From NCBI GenBank assembly GCA_945859605.1, contig OX243824.1, positions 5,153,580-5,217,579 on the forward strand: 64,000 nt of DNA, given 5' to 3'. Positions 31,040-42,149 of this stretch are shown here, one piece after another. Source of the stretch: Lumbricus rubellus (taxonomy: Eukaryota; Annelida; Clitellata; Crassiclitellata; Lumbricidae). Under the pieces are notes generated by a model. It was given only the letters and a program-made list of their open reading frames with translations, searched no databases and was not told where the DNA came from. The translations under genes were made by a program, and so were the position numbers. Every line of letters begins with the position of its first letter. Positions within the stretch are counted from its first letter, which is position 1.

Positions 31040-31860
31040 ATCTTTCACTTATTAAAGGTAGCCAAGAAGTAGACTTCGGCGATTGTATGCCGTAAACTGT
31101 AAACATTCATTACTATGATTCATATAGCGCCTATCTAAAAGCTCTTAGCCCTCCCGTCCCCCAGCGCGGTTGAAAAAGGACAGTTTTGAGACGTACATAG
31201 AAAGAGACAGAGAGCTACGTGTAGAACAAGCGCAGCGACAAAGGGAATACGTTCTAAAGCGAAGGGCCATGCATGCACCGAATGAACCACCCACCGCGCT
31301 GACGTTAATGTCGTCGTCTCCGCCTTCAATGGTTCCACTTGCAGCCACTGCACTTCCGGCGTGTGGAGCGCGGTGGTGTAGTGGGTATGTTCGTTGCCTT
31401 GCAGCGGGAGGGCGGCAGGTTCGAATCCACCTCAAGCCGCCGCGTATGTACCTTGGGCAAGTTCTTCACTCGTAATTGCTCGGCGCTTCTGCGTGAAACT
31501 CTGATTCAGTGTCCGCGCTGTAGTTGGGAGCGACCCTGAATAGGAATCTTGAAAGGACGCTGTAACATGTGTCAACATTGTGTCATGCATACAAACTTTC
31601 ATGTATACAACTCCGGTAACCATGACGATCTTTGTTGCACATCACTTCCGGTCTCAAGGTCCAATCCGGTGACACCGGCTGGACGTCGACAGCCTACAGT
31701 ACTGTGACCGTGTTTGGTATGCCTTGACTCAGAGTAATGTAATGGCCTTCTCGATGATCCCTCTTTTACAGGCTAAGCTCAAGTCTGGACTCTTCCCAGC
31801 ATCCTCACGCTCACTCAAGATGTGTCTTTTCCCAAGGACTTCTCTGATGAAAGCGACTCT
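31040..31860 (+). repeat. duplicon C, copy 1
   Basis: Direct repeat of 37745-38560: LINE-tail remnant ATATAGCGCC, CCCAGCGCGG, GAATGAACCACCCACCGC, GACGTTAATGTCGTC, the same SINE, then ACTTTCATGTATACAACT and TCACTTCCGGTCT. Both copies share the SINE, so its insertion preceded the duplication. Confidence 0.88.
31365..31572 (+). mobile_element. tRNA-derived SINE in duplicon C copy 1
   Basis: GGAGCGCGGTGGTGTAGTGG, GGTTCGAATCCACCTCAAGC, GTCCGCGCTGTAGTTGGGAG, CTTGAAAGGACGCTGTAACA. Orthologous to 37987-38194. Confidence 0.88.
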
Positions 31861-31887
31861 CTATAGTCCATGCTACAAGAAGGGTTA

Positions 31888-32089
31888 TATAGGGTAGCTC
31901 GATTTATCGAGAACGATTTTGAATGCAGACAAAATATGTGATCTAATTTCTTTGCGTAACATACTCATTTGAACAACCTATCCGCCAGTACACAACTTTC
32001 CACATTATATTGTGTAATGTGTATAACATATAACATATAATTATTTGCCTGCATTTAAAATCGTTCTCGACCTATCGAGTAACCCTATA
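31888..32089. mobile_element. MITE with TA flanks and ~46-bp inverted ends
   Basis: Element 31890-32087 (198 bp): left end TAGGGTAGCTCGATTTATCG then AGAACGATTTT.AATGCA; right end is its inverted counterpart with six or so mismatches. TA on both sides suggests a Tc1/mariner-type element; superfamily not proven. Confidence 0.75.
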
Positions 32090-32357
32090 TTATTTAGATA
32101 CGATTCTACCTGGCAGATACGAGCGGGTAAATCATATTTCAATGCAGGCACTCATTCAGTATCAACTCTAACGAGCAGCCTGTTTCCTGGACTCTACATG
32201 TAAGCGAGAGTCTATCGCTTGTAACTTGTAGGCCTACCTCTATCATGCAGAGTCGTGCTTTTTCTGTGGTTGGCCCGGTGGTATGACATGCCCTCCCACT
32301 TGAGCGGCGCCTGTTCCCTAGATCACTCTCTGACACATTATAATTTATAAGCACTTA

Positions 32358-32568
32358 ATTGCCGTTGCGAAGCTATTCGAAAATTCACCTGTCAGAATGA
32401 CTGCACTAACCCTAAAACTAACCCTAACCGACCCTCACGACGCCTAACCTGAGCCCTAACCGACCCTCACGCGATAAATCTCGTGAACTTAGAGCCTGGG
32501 GGTGAATTAAAAAACAAGAACCCGTAAATCGAAAGTTTTGAATTTTCGAATAGCTTCGCAACGGCAAT
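32358..32568. repeat. foldback element, 29-bp perfect arms, telomere-like core
   Basis: Arms 32358-32386 and 32540-32568 are exact reverse complements (ATTGCCGTTGCGAAGCTATT...). The 153-bp loop has ACTAACCCTAACCGACCCTC and related CCCTAA/GACCCTCACG repeats (32400-32470). The right arm alone recurs at 42.18 and 46.69 kb, at the start of duplicon D. Confidence 0.9.
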
Positions 32569-33330
32569 GTCATTTCCGAGTAAAATAAATGCTACTCTAA
32601 ATTTCGAAAGCTGCCTTCTGTTCCAATTCCGCTTGTCAGGCGCACGATGATTTTATCAGCATTATAACTAACAAGAAATCATTCTTTTGATGATGCTTTA
32701 CGATTTCTCCCCTGATCAACTATGAAATGAGATGCCACATCAACCAGTGTTTAATCATACGTTTCTGTGGGGAGGGTGCGCCTCATGAAGAAAGTTCCCA
32801 TGGAATGATAATTATTCCCTCAGAAAAATTGAAGTGGTGTTGCTTGCATGTGTATTCACCATTTCCCCAGAAAGATAAAAGACGTAACATTTTCCCCAAG
32901 AAAAATTTGTCTGCATGTATATTATGTGTATAAAATTTCAACGCCGCATTGATACACTAAAAAGGTCGTCAGTTGTAAAGCATGGACCTTAATGAAAGAA
33001 TTTTGAATAAAAAAATTACCCGTCAAAGTCTTGTCTTACCGTAAAACGGCCGTTTTCCCAAGAAACCTGAATTCCCCACCCAAAAAAACAACAACCAAAC
33101 AGGACATTCAGAGGAACTAGATTAAACACCCGCACTTGCGCAAGTAAAAATCATATTTCAATGGCAACTTTAGCGAGCAACTTGTGGCCTGGACTCTGTA
33201 TACGGCCATGTGAGGAGGAGCATTCCAATTTGACGAGGGCCTATGACAACAGAGGTCGTTGCCCTCGACAGAAATTTTGTTCGGCACATTACAGCACTTT
33301 ATTACGGTCATGTGAGCGAGAGTCTGTCAC
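32500..33330 (+). repeat. duplicon D, copy 1
   Basis: Shared with 42150-42829 + 44857-45050 and with 46660-47390: GCTACTCTAAATTTC, CAGCATTATAACTAACAAGA, AAAATTGAAGTGGTGTTGCT, AACGGCCGTTTTCCCAAGAA. This copy keeps the uninterrupted site (33050-33080) where the 42.83-kb LINE went in. It includes a GAGGGC hairpin repeat at 33228-33305. Confidence 0.88.
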
Positions 33331-33530
33331 TTATAACCATGCAAGAATTATATGCTTCAAAACATTAGATTCGATGCTCTCTTTAGCCTACTATTCTTAT
33401 ACGTATCAAATTTGTTTAATGCTTAGTATCAATGCGATCAATGTCAATGGTCTTTGCACCCACAGAAATCATCTAAATGTTAGTGGATTTCTTAAGGGTC
33501 GCTAGACATCTCTAAAGTCACTTCTCACAT
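33331..33530 (+). repeat. third copy of an internal part of duplicon B
   Basis: GCTTAGTATCAATGCGATCA and ATGTCAATGGTCTTTG match 27868-28040 and 35490-35660; a separate small duplication joined to duplicon D. Confidence 0.85.
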
Positions 33531-33544
33531 TATAAAAAAAATTG

Positions 33545-33740
33545 CCCCAGTAGCGGGATCACTCCCTTCGGGTAGCCTATTGCTACCTACATTTCACAGT
33601 AATGATTGTGCACTAAGCTTTACTATCGCAATTGTTAACTGTAATTAATCACTTTGTGTACTATTATGAATGCATAATTGACTGTTTGATATTCTTGGGA
33701 TCAATAAACAAGTTCAAGTTCAAGTAAACAAGTTCAAGTT
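33545..33740 (+). mobile_element. LINE 3' UTR with (TTCAAG)n tail
   Basis: AGTAGCGGGATCACTCCCTT, GTACTATTATGAATGC, TTGGGATCAATAAACAAG, then TTCAAGTTCAAG repeats. A diverged relative lies at 52945-53115 (GCAATAAAAAACTTGAAACT). A LINE family different from the AGCGCCTC one. Confidence 0.7.
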
Positions 33741-35739
33741 TTTGTAGGCACTCTTTATAAAAATATGAAAGTCAGCGAACGTTACATGCAAAACAGATAG
33801 CATAAGCAGTTATTACAAACTGCAACGCTCACAATTTACTTTAAGGGAAAATGCACTCTTAAAAGGGGTGTGTAAGACACCGCACTTCGTCCATGGATTC
33901 TACCATTGCTCTCAACATGCATTATGCTTATGTCATACACACAGAAAATGACAAACAGACAGATCTGACAAACAGACGGACGGACTGATAGACACACAGA
34001 CACTGACAAGTAGGCACACATGGGGGAAACACACAGACTCACACGTACAGACGTAGACACAATGTCATGTACACAAAAAAGAAGGCGAACGATAACCTGG
34101 CAATCGAACAAAAGCGTTGAACAGAGTTGCATTGCAGGCATATGCACGAGGGAGGAGGGGAGGGGGGTGTGAAGAGGCAAGGAGCAGTAGAGCTGCGTAT
34201 TAAGACAACCGGAAATGACGCCATTCCGACCAAATCAAGATCGAGGAGCAAGAATGCTAATCTGATTCGGCGTTCAGCACTGCGCATGTCACAAATGCAC
34301 GACGAGTTCTATTTCGACATTTGACTCTCTGTCTATGCTTGTCTGTCTGTCTGTCTATCTATCCGTCTCTCTGTCTATGTCTATCTATCCGTCTCTCTGT
34401 CTATGTCTATCTGTCTGTCTGGCTATGTCTATCTGTCCGTCTCTCTGTTTATGCCTGTCTGTCTGTCTCTCGCTCGAAAAATACCTTCAACATCTCAACT
34501 ATAGATAGATAATATATATCCACTAGAGCACCGCGCCCCACGTATATATAAACACACCTATTCATTATATAACTGTGTATCAATATTGAACGTAAACCAG
34601 ATCCAAAGATATATTTATATTAAATGACATGCATGCACTGCACATACGCATAGAAGCGATGCATGAATTCATAATGAGTGCAGGCTCTATAGTATGTTGA
34701 CATATCTAGTCCACACACACATAAGCCTGTTGCTATAATAGAGGACGCCACACGAAATGGCAGATGAATAATAATTAGCTAGAGAAATACCCACAGATGA
34801 TACAGTGAGAAACATTGTCAACGGTCACGTTAAAGCTAGAGGTCAACACGCATGCGTGGCCGAAGACCTAATTGCTCGTGACCTGTTTTTCGCTCTCTGA
34901 CCTTTCCTCGCGTTGCTAAAAGGCTTGCTACATGTATAATATCCGCCCCAGAGGTCAGAGGGCGCGGCATGACGACCCAAGTAATTGGGCATAAAACGTG
35001 AGATACCGCGCGAAACTAATCTAAGTAGAGTTCGAAACCAAATTTCGGTGGGTTCTACACCGTTATTACAGATGTTAGGTGGCATATAAATATCAAACTT
35101 TGCCCGTTTAGAATTACAATCCGTGAAGTGGGCACTATTTTTAGGCTAACAACAAACACACAGTAGTTTGCAGAATAATGGATTGATGGATCCAGACATG
35201 ACGATGGCCTATGACACCAGAGGCCGTGCCCTCGAAAAAATTTGTTGGGCATAATACAGCTCTTACTAATAAAACTTTCTGATAATGTATGTGCACTTAT
35301 TATAGCGCCCATTCAAGATCTTCTCAGAAGCGCTCCCGACTACAGCGCGGAAAGGTTGGAGCCCTACAGTAACTCTCTTTAGTATCATAACATCTATAAA
35401 GTCTAAAAATTTTAAGCAGTTGCAGCTCACGTAGGGATAAACTTTGAGTGAGCCAGTGAGAACGGAAATGGTTTTTCTTAACGATGCAAAAAATTATATG
35501 CTTCAAAACATTAAATTCGACGCTTTCTTTAGCTTGCTATCATTATACGTAGCCGTTTTAATGCTTAGTATCAATGCGATCAATGTCAATGGTCTTTGAA
35601 GCCACAGAAATCGTCTAAAGAGTAAATGCTAGTGGATTTCTTAGACACCTTAAATTGACTTTACGCGTTACCTAGAAATAATGCTTCTCATAATGCTGAT
35701 GTCAGATTCCGCCTGATCAAAGTTTCCTATTATCTCCAA

Positions 35740-35794
<55 letters not shown>

Positions 35795-35843
35795 AATAAT
35801 TAATTAATTAATTAATTAATTAATAATTTAATTAATTAATTAA

Positions 35844-35874
<31 letters not shown>

Positions 35875-36343
35875 ATTAATTAATTAATTAATTAACTAAT
35901 TCATTCATTCATTCATTCATTCATTCATTCATTCATTAATAATTAATTAATTAATTTATTAATTCATTCATTCATTCATTCATTCATTTATTCATTCATT
36001 CATTCATTCATTCATTCATTCATTCATTCATTCATTAGTTAGTTAATTCATTCATTCATTCATTCATTCATTCATTCATTCATTCATTCATTCATTCATT
36101 CATTCATTCATTCATTCATTCATTCATGTAGCGATCCTTCAAGTAAAAAAAGCTAGGCTACTCTTCGTGATAGTAGTACGAGCACAAGGTACAATGGTCT
36201 TTTGTTACAGGGTGTCGGTACACTGTTGGAATCCTGGGGTCGAATCTATCGCAATTCAGTGAAATGTAATTTGAAATTGATATATTTTAGTATTTTGGCG
36301 AATTAAAGCCCAAGATGTTGAAATACGCCGTATTCTACCGATT
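33741..36343 (+). repeat. duplicon B, copy 2
   Basis: Direct repeat of 25150-28650, ~8.6 kb away, lacking the mariner (site near 34568) and the hAT at the left edge. It ends at CCGATTTTG (36337). The (AAAT)n-(ATTC)n block (35735-36126) has expanded independently and includes AATT and TTAA runs. Confidence 0.9.
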
Positions 36344-36404
36344 TTGCCATACAAGCTCGAGCATTAACTAATGAAAATGTAGTTATTAGTAATTTCTAAG
36401 GTTA

Positions 36405-36600
36405 TAGCGCCGATCACAGCTGTGGCCATTCAGTGGCGCTCCCAGTGCGATAACCCCGAGAAAAATAGGTATTTAGAAGATAGAGAGATGCAGATAGTAT
36501 CCAGAAATTAGAGTCCTACGCAGAGTGGAGGGAAGGGCATTCCCTAAGGAGGGCTCAATGGTAAAGAATAAAGTTTGAGTAATAGTAAAACAGGATACGA
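36405..36600 (-). mobile_element. LINE 3' end fragment
   Basis: Minus strand reads GNALPSTLRRTLISG-like C-terminus then ACTGGGAGCGCCACTGAAT and GGCGCTATAACC, the shared L2-like 3' end without tail. Confidence 0.6.
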
Positions 36601-36735
36601 AATTTCTGAGTCCTCAATGAAACCATGAAACGACAAAATCAACCAATCACATAAATTAATAAAATTATTCAGCATAATAATCATCATTGCAAACGCCAGA
36701 TTTGTTTGTGGGGATGGCGGAGGAATTAGATAATA

Positions 36736-37720
36736 ATTTATAGTAGGGCTGTTGATTTAATCGCGTTAACGCGTGCGATTAACGCGTTAAAATATTTTGC
36801 GGTTACAAAATTTTAACGCATTAATCGCACGCGTTAATTAGATCTGATTAAAATGGAATCATGAGGCAAAAACTCGTTTTAAACGGAAGGCTCATACTTA
36901 AAACTAATCATACATTCTTTGGCAAATATTCCAAAAAAGAATTTGAGTGGGCTATTCTCGTAGCAATTCTTTGCTCAATTATCGCCTAACATGCGTTAAA
37001 CGCTAACGATGAACCGTCGACATCGGCCGCATCGCATCGTCCACTAAAATTGTTTCCTCACCCCGTCAGACTACATTGGTTGAACTCCAGGAGATGGCAA
37101 GACCATTGGATCCAGGTTTCAAATGATAAATGTTTACAGAAGGACAACTGAGACGAGGTTTGGCAAGAACCGCAACCTCTTGTGAAAAATTGTGACTAAA
37201 TAATCAGGTTCAATATACATGTAGATCTAGTAGACCTACTGTTGTTAATTAATAAGAGCATCCCTTGAACTGACCAATGTAAATAAACTGGTCTGCATAT
37301 AGGCCTACAATTGGCTGAATAAATAATTAATTTTGATAGTTAGAAAACGGTTGTCTAATTTTCATTTAGGTCTATATCATGTTAATTAAAGGTGGCTCAA
37401 ATGAAAAAATAACGGGATTTTGAGGTTTTGACTGATTTGAACAGTGTTTCAATTCAATTCTGTCTGTCATACAAAACTGTTCAAGAAACTAAATGCAGAT
37501 TAAACAGGCCTAAGCCAAAGGTTATTGAATATGTTTGCAATAGAAAGAATGCATTCAGTCGTTAAAATTATATGCTTCATGGGTCCTTAGAAAATAGTAA
37601 GATTAATATATTTGACGAAAATGTATTGCGATTAATTTGGCGTTAATTGCGATTAAAAAAATTAATCGCGCGATTAATTTTGATTAAAATTTTTAATCGA
37701 ACAACAGCCCTAATTTATAG
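36736..37720. mobile_element. hAT-like non-autonomous element
   Basis: Element 36744-37712 (969 bp) with 8-bp target duplication ATTTATAG (36736-36743, 37713-37720). Ends start TAGGGCTGTT from both sides. Subterminal regions are packed with GCGATTAACGCGTTAA / ATTAATCGCG motifs, partly palindromic, likely transposase-binding sites by analogy with related hAT MITEs. No transposase. Confidence 0.9.
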
Positions 37721-37744
37721 TGATCGCGGAGTATAAAACGTGGA

Positions 37745-38560
37745 TTGTTTCCTTTAATAAAGGTAGGCAAGAAGTTGACTTCAGCGATCGTAAGCAGCAT
37801 ACATTCATCTATTCATTCATTACGAGTTATCACATAGCACCTATTCATAAAGCGCTCCCGACCCCAGCGCGGCTGAAAAAAAACATGCATTTAAAGAGTA
37901 GAAGGGCCAAGCACCGAATGAACCACCCACCGCTGACGTTAATGTCGTCATCTCCATCGTCAATGGTTCCACAGCACTTCCGACTTTGGGCGCGGTGGTG
38001 TATTGGTGGGTATGTTCGTTGCCTTGCAGCCAGCGGGTTGCAGGTTCGAATCTACCTTAAGTCGCCGCGTGTGGACCTTGAGCAAGTTCTTCACTCGCAA
38101 TTGCTCAGCGCTTCAACGTGAAACTCAGATTCAGTGTCCGCGCTGTACTCGGGAGCGACCCTGAGTAGAAATCTTGATGGAGCGCAATAACATGACGGCA
38201 TACATACATTACATACTTTCATGTATACAACTACGGTAACCATAACGACCTTTTGTTGCCATCACTTCCGGTCTGAAGGTCCAATCCGGTGACCCGGGCT
38301 GCTTCGCCCTCTACTCCTCGTGGACAACCCCTCCCCCCGGCTGGACGTCAACAACCTACGGTGTCCGTGTTCGGTATGCCTTGACTGAGAGCCGGTCATT
38401 TGCTGTTATAGGTCCATCCACATGTAATTGTCTTCTCGATGATCTCTCTTTTACAGGCTAAGCTCGGGTCTGGACTCTTCCCAGCATCCTCACGCTCTCT
38501 CTCAAGATGTTTCTTGTTCCATAGATCACTCTCTGACACATTCTATAACTTATAAGCACT
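37745..38560 (+). repeat. duplicon C, copy 2
   Basis: Direct repeat of 31040-31860; holds the orthologous SINE (37987-38194). Confidence 0.88.
37987..38194 (+). mobile_element. tRNA-derived SINE in duplicon C copy 2
   Basis: GGCGCGGTGGTGTATTGGTG, GGTTCGAATCTACCTTAAGT, GCTGTACTCGGGAGCGACCC, CTTGATGGAGCGCAATAACA. Confidence 0.85.
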
Positions 38561-38562
38561 TA

Positions 38563-38670
38563 AAAACTGTTCTGTTTGGCCGTGTTGGAGTCGGGAGCGC
38601 CTCTGTGTAGTTTCTTGAAGAGACGATATATAAATACTTGAATGAATGAATGAGTGAATGAATGAATGAA
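38563..38670 (+). mobile_element. LINE 3' end with GAAT tail
   Basis: LKTVLFGRVGVGSASV and stop, then TTTCTTGAAGAGACGATATA and GAATGAATGAATGAGTGAAT. Nearly the same C-terminus as the 20.3-kb copy. Confidence 0.8.
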
Positions 38671-38778
38671 TTAAGTTATGATAAAATTATGTGCACCGCT
38701 GGCACACTAATCAACATGCTATGCTATTATGACGAATTACATTGTTTTGACCAGAAGTGGGCGCTCACGACTATTTCT

Positions 38779-38820
38779 CTTGAACACCTTTAGAATGACA
38801 TCACTTGCAGTCATAATTAA
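38779..38820 (+). promoter_or_regulatory. two-box module
   Basis: CTCTTGAACACCTTTAGAAT then GTCATAATTA at 26 nt. Upstream AGTGGGCGCTCACGACTATT is shared with 46.03 kb, and ACTAATCAACATGCTATGCT precedes both. Confidence 0.45.
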
Positions 38821-38924
38821 CATTCGCCCTGAAAAGCTCAATGTTCACAAATCGATTTGCCTTCAAATCACTCTCTTCAACACACCCTCCCTCAATCTTA
38901 TCCCGTGTTGACTACGATAAATAA

Positions 38925-39360
38925 ATATTTATATAGCGCCGCATTACTTTGAGAGCCTTATAGTCTTATAGATTCACCATTCTGCCGCATTTCTGGGCCT
39001 TTTATCAATTTGTCCGTACATCATTCTCTCCTTAATTTCTTCGCTGTCTCGCTCGTCCATTCATTTATAATTTTCTCTTTCTCTTCCCTCGTTCCACCTT
39101 CCATTCACTCCATCGTTTCTTAGTCCGTTACATACTTCCTATTTTTCCGTATCTTTATCCGTCCTGCATTTTTTTAACCTTCCTTCAATTCTTCTATTCA
39201 TCCGTCTTTCATTCCTATAATTTTTCTAGACTTTCTAACTTCCTGCCTTTTTTCTTCCTTCATTGTTTCCTCCTTCCTTCTTTACTTCACTCCATTCTCC
39301 CTTTTATCCCGTCCAACCATCCATCCATCCATCGATTAATCAATCCCATGTACCGTGAAC
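38925..39360 (+). repeat. LINE-tail remnant plus polypyrimidine tract
   Basis: ATATAGCGCCGCATTACTTT then ATTC/CTTC/CCAT-rich pyrimidine DNA. Parallel segments: 45214-45830 and 46195-46650; in all three a two-box module lies 120-150 bp upstream. Confidence 0.7.
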
Positions 39361-39885
39361 TCGTATTTGTTCACTTACGCTATCAGGGGCGCCGTTAGGC
39401 GTACGCACGTACGCAAGTGCGTACAGCGCGGAATGGCAAAAAAATTTTTTTTACAAATTGTAAATTAAAGAATTAAAGCGTGAGATATTATATTTTTAGT
39501 CCAATAAATGCGATGATTGATGCAAATTAGTTTGCAGGGGGTAGTGTTTAGGAGGGGGGGGGTGTTATAATTTGAAGCCTTTAGAGTTTAGACCTACACC
39601 GGTTAGGCTCTGTACTTTATAAATAGGTAAAATGTAACTGGCTTGCGGATGAATTTTGAAACGCTTTGTTGGTAGTTAGGCCTGTTTAAACTGTGAAAAA
39701 TTACCTGTATGCGTACAGTGGCGGCGCCAGGGGGGCTAAGGGGGCTAAGCCCCCCTAAACGTGGCTCAGCCCCTTCAAAGGAAAAAGCTGAAAATGTCTA
39801 AAACGACTTACTTCGTAATAAGGAAACTAGACAATGACCAACGGAAACGAAATCAACTATATTATCATAGTGTAGATGCTTATGC

Positions 39886-41613
39886 CATTGGCGGCACCAG
39901 ATGAGGGATTAGGGGCTAAGCCCCTAAATGTGACTCAGCCTCATCCCAAAGCAAAAAGCAATGAATCTCCGTGTATCGGCTTAAAAGTTATTATTATTAC
40001 GGTATCTTGTTTTCGGACCTCAACTGCGGCGGACGGTCATACATGTACATCGACTCACATGTGAGACATCAATTGCGACTGGGCTCGACTCCCGGAAATT
40101 GATTCTCTCTGCGACTCAATATTAGCAATTTAGCATGCACACAGTCCTCTTATTTATACCCTAATCGAGCTGCAGGGGACAGAGGGCTGAGGTCCGGGCC
40201 GGTCTGAGAACCGGTCTGGCGGGGGAAAGAAGCAGATATCCACGATGGCGGACCAGGGTGTTGAGGTACCGACCGGTCTGAGGTTCGGACGGGTCTGGAA
40301 GAGGGAAGAGGACTGGAGGGTTTGAACTGGCGGGGAAAGGGGCTGAGATCCGGACCAGTCTGAACCCGGGCTAGCGGGGGGAAGGGCGCTGGAGGTCCGA
40401 GGCGGCGGAGGGGTTGAGGTCTGCGCGGGGGCAAGGGGACTGAGGTCCGGACTGGCGTGAGTCTTGGCTGGCGGAGGAAGAGGCTGAGGTTCGGCCCGGT
40501 GTGAGTCCTGGCTGGCGGAGGAAGGGGCTGAGGTTCGGCCCGGTGTGAGTCCTGGCTGGCGGAGGAAGGGGCTGAGGTTCGGCCCGGTGTGAGTCCTGGC
40601 TGGCGGAGGAAGGGGCTGAGGTTCGGCCGGCGTGAGTCCTGGCTGGCGGAGGAAGGGGCTGAGGTTCGGCCGGTGTGAGTCCGGGCTGGCGGGAGAAGGG
40701 TGTTGAGTCCGGGTTCGCGGAGGAAGGGACTGAGATTCACAAGGACAGCAATTTTGAATTTTGCTACAATAGCGCGTCGATGCTTATGCTAATAGAATGC
40801 GCCGCAGACCATGATGATGTTATGTGCACCATGTCCGGCCGGCCTTATGAGGGGCTACGCCGGTAGTCCTACACAACTATTCATTGGGAAATGGGTGTTA
40901 ATTTAGCACCAGCAGTCATGGGCGGAGACTTGGGAGCAAGGGGACGGTCCACGAGACCCCGAAGTTTGTGGTATTTCAATATTTCAAAAATATTTCAAAA
41001 TGTCAGTATAAATTTCTAGAGTGTTATCTACTGTTTATCCATCATGAATAATTTTGCTAGGACGACAGCGAAACTGGTATAACCTTGCAGTGTGGCATTC
41101 AATAATTTATACAACGTGGAGGACCATTATTGTTGAACCCATAAACTATTTCTTTCAGCAATAAAATAATTATGAGAAATTTGTTGAGATGACAGCTTAA
41201 AATGTTACCATTAAAGTGCTGATATCCAAAATTTAAACAATGGCCTACAAAGGGACACTTTTGAAGTCATAATTTACAACTTTCAGCATTGAAATGATGA
41301 GCTAATTAGTAAATAGATGACACCCAAAATGCTATTATTGCTATGTGGAAATTCCCAAAAATTTCATGACTTTATCGTTCATAAACAGTTAGCAAACATG
41401 AACCTGAAGCGCGCTTCTGTCGATGTCAACAGCGAAAAACGCGCTGGTTACTGACCCCCTAGTCGGTATGACCTTCGTGCATTCGGCACTTGCAGCTTCG
41501 CGTCTCCAGCGCATGCAAAATTACCGCCCTTAAGAAAAATATTCTACTTGCGTTCCTGGGAGGAAGGGCTTGGGATTTCAGCCCCCAAACCTGAAATCCG
41601 GGCGCCGCCACTG
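39886..41613. mobile_element. hAT-like element nest, probable third element
   Basis: A second left end (CATTGGCGGCACCAG at 39886) and a second right end (GGGCGCCGCCACTG to 41613) of the same family lie inside the second element. CCCCTAGTCGGTATG, TTCGTGC.TTCGGCACT and GCAGCTTCGCG occur twice (41456-41510 and 41799-41850). No target duplication was found, so a tandem or recombined structure is possible. Confidence 0.6.
40180..40740. repeat. 44-bp GC-rich minisatellite
   Basis: About six good copies from 40440 (unit starts CTGAGGTTCGGCCCGGTGTG) preceded by decayed ones. 44 is not a multiple of three, so the 196-codon minus-strand frame cycles through frames of the repeat and is not a gene. Confidence 0.92.
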
Positions 41614-42012
41614 ATTGTACCCGTAAAACCCCCTACAAACGACATCTTATTTAAGTTTTCATGATTTTATCGTTCATAAATAGCTGGCAAAAAAAGCCTA
41701 AAAAGGGCTCAAGTTGAGGTCAACAGAGCTAAAAATGCTTTGGCGGCTGGGGCTCCGCCCCAGACCCCGCTGGGGGAGCTTACGACGCTCCCCCAGACCC
41801 CCTAGTCGGTATGGGCTTCGTGCCTTCGGCACTCGCAGCTTCGCGCCTTCGGCGCGACATAAAAATGTTCCAGTTGGGCTTGGGGCTTCAGCCCCCCCAA
41901 ACCTGAAATCCTGGCGCCGCCACTGTATGCGTATACCCAAAAGGGAACAAAAAAGCTTAATATGCTGGTGATACCTCATAATCGCCAGTAGGTATAATGG
42001 TATATACGGTAT

Positions 42013-42060
42013 ATACATATAATATATATATATATATATATAGGCTATATATATATAAGC
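42013..42060. repeat. (TA)n within hAT nest
   Basis: Short TA tract in the outer element's right part. Confidence 0.9.
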
Positions 42061-42149
42061 TCGTATCGATCGCTGTTCGCTTCATATTATTTTGTGCAAG
42101 TTGTGCGTACAGAAAAAAAATCCTGGCGGCGCCGCTGTACGCTATTATA

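Larger units (their letters stand above)
39708..41933. mobile_element. hAT-like element nest, second element
   Basis: Element 39716-41925 inside the outer one, with its own 8-bp target duplication TATGCGTA (39708-39715, 41926-41933) and perfect 16-bp inverted ends CAGTGGCGGCGCCAGG. The ends carry GGGGCTAAGCCCC and CTTGGGGCTTCAGCCCC palindromes. Confidence 0.92.
39376..42145. mobile_element. hAT-like element nest, outer element
   Basis: Element 39384-42137 with 8-bp target duplication TACGCTAT (39376-39383, 42138-42145). Left end CAGGGGCGCCGTTAGGCGTA; right end inverted CAGCGGCGCCGCCAGGAT. Without the inner insertion it is ~540 bp. No transposase recognised. Confidence 0.88.

Noticed and set aside
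32400..32470. Interstitial telomere
   Set aside because: Only a few imperfect CCCTAA units mixed with GACCCTCACG; reported as telomere-like only.
40150..40740. 196-codon minus-strand frame rich in Pro/Ser/Arg
   Set aside because: It is a 44-bp minisatellite read through successive frames inside a hAT-like nest.
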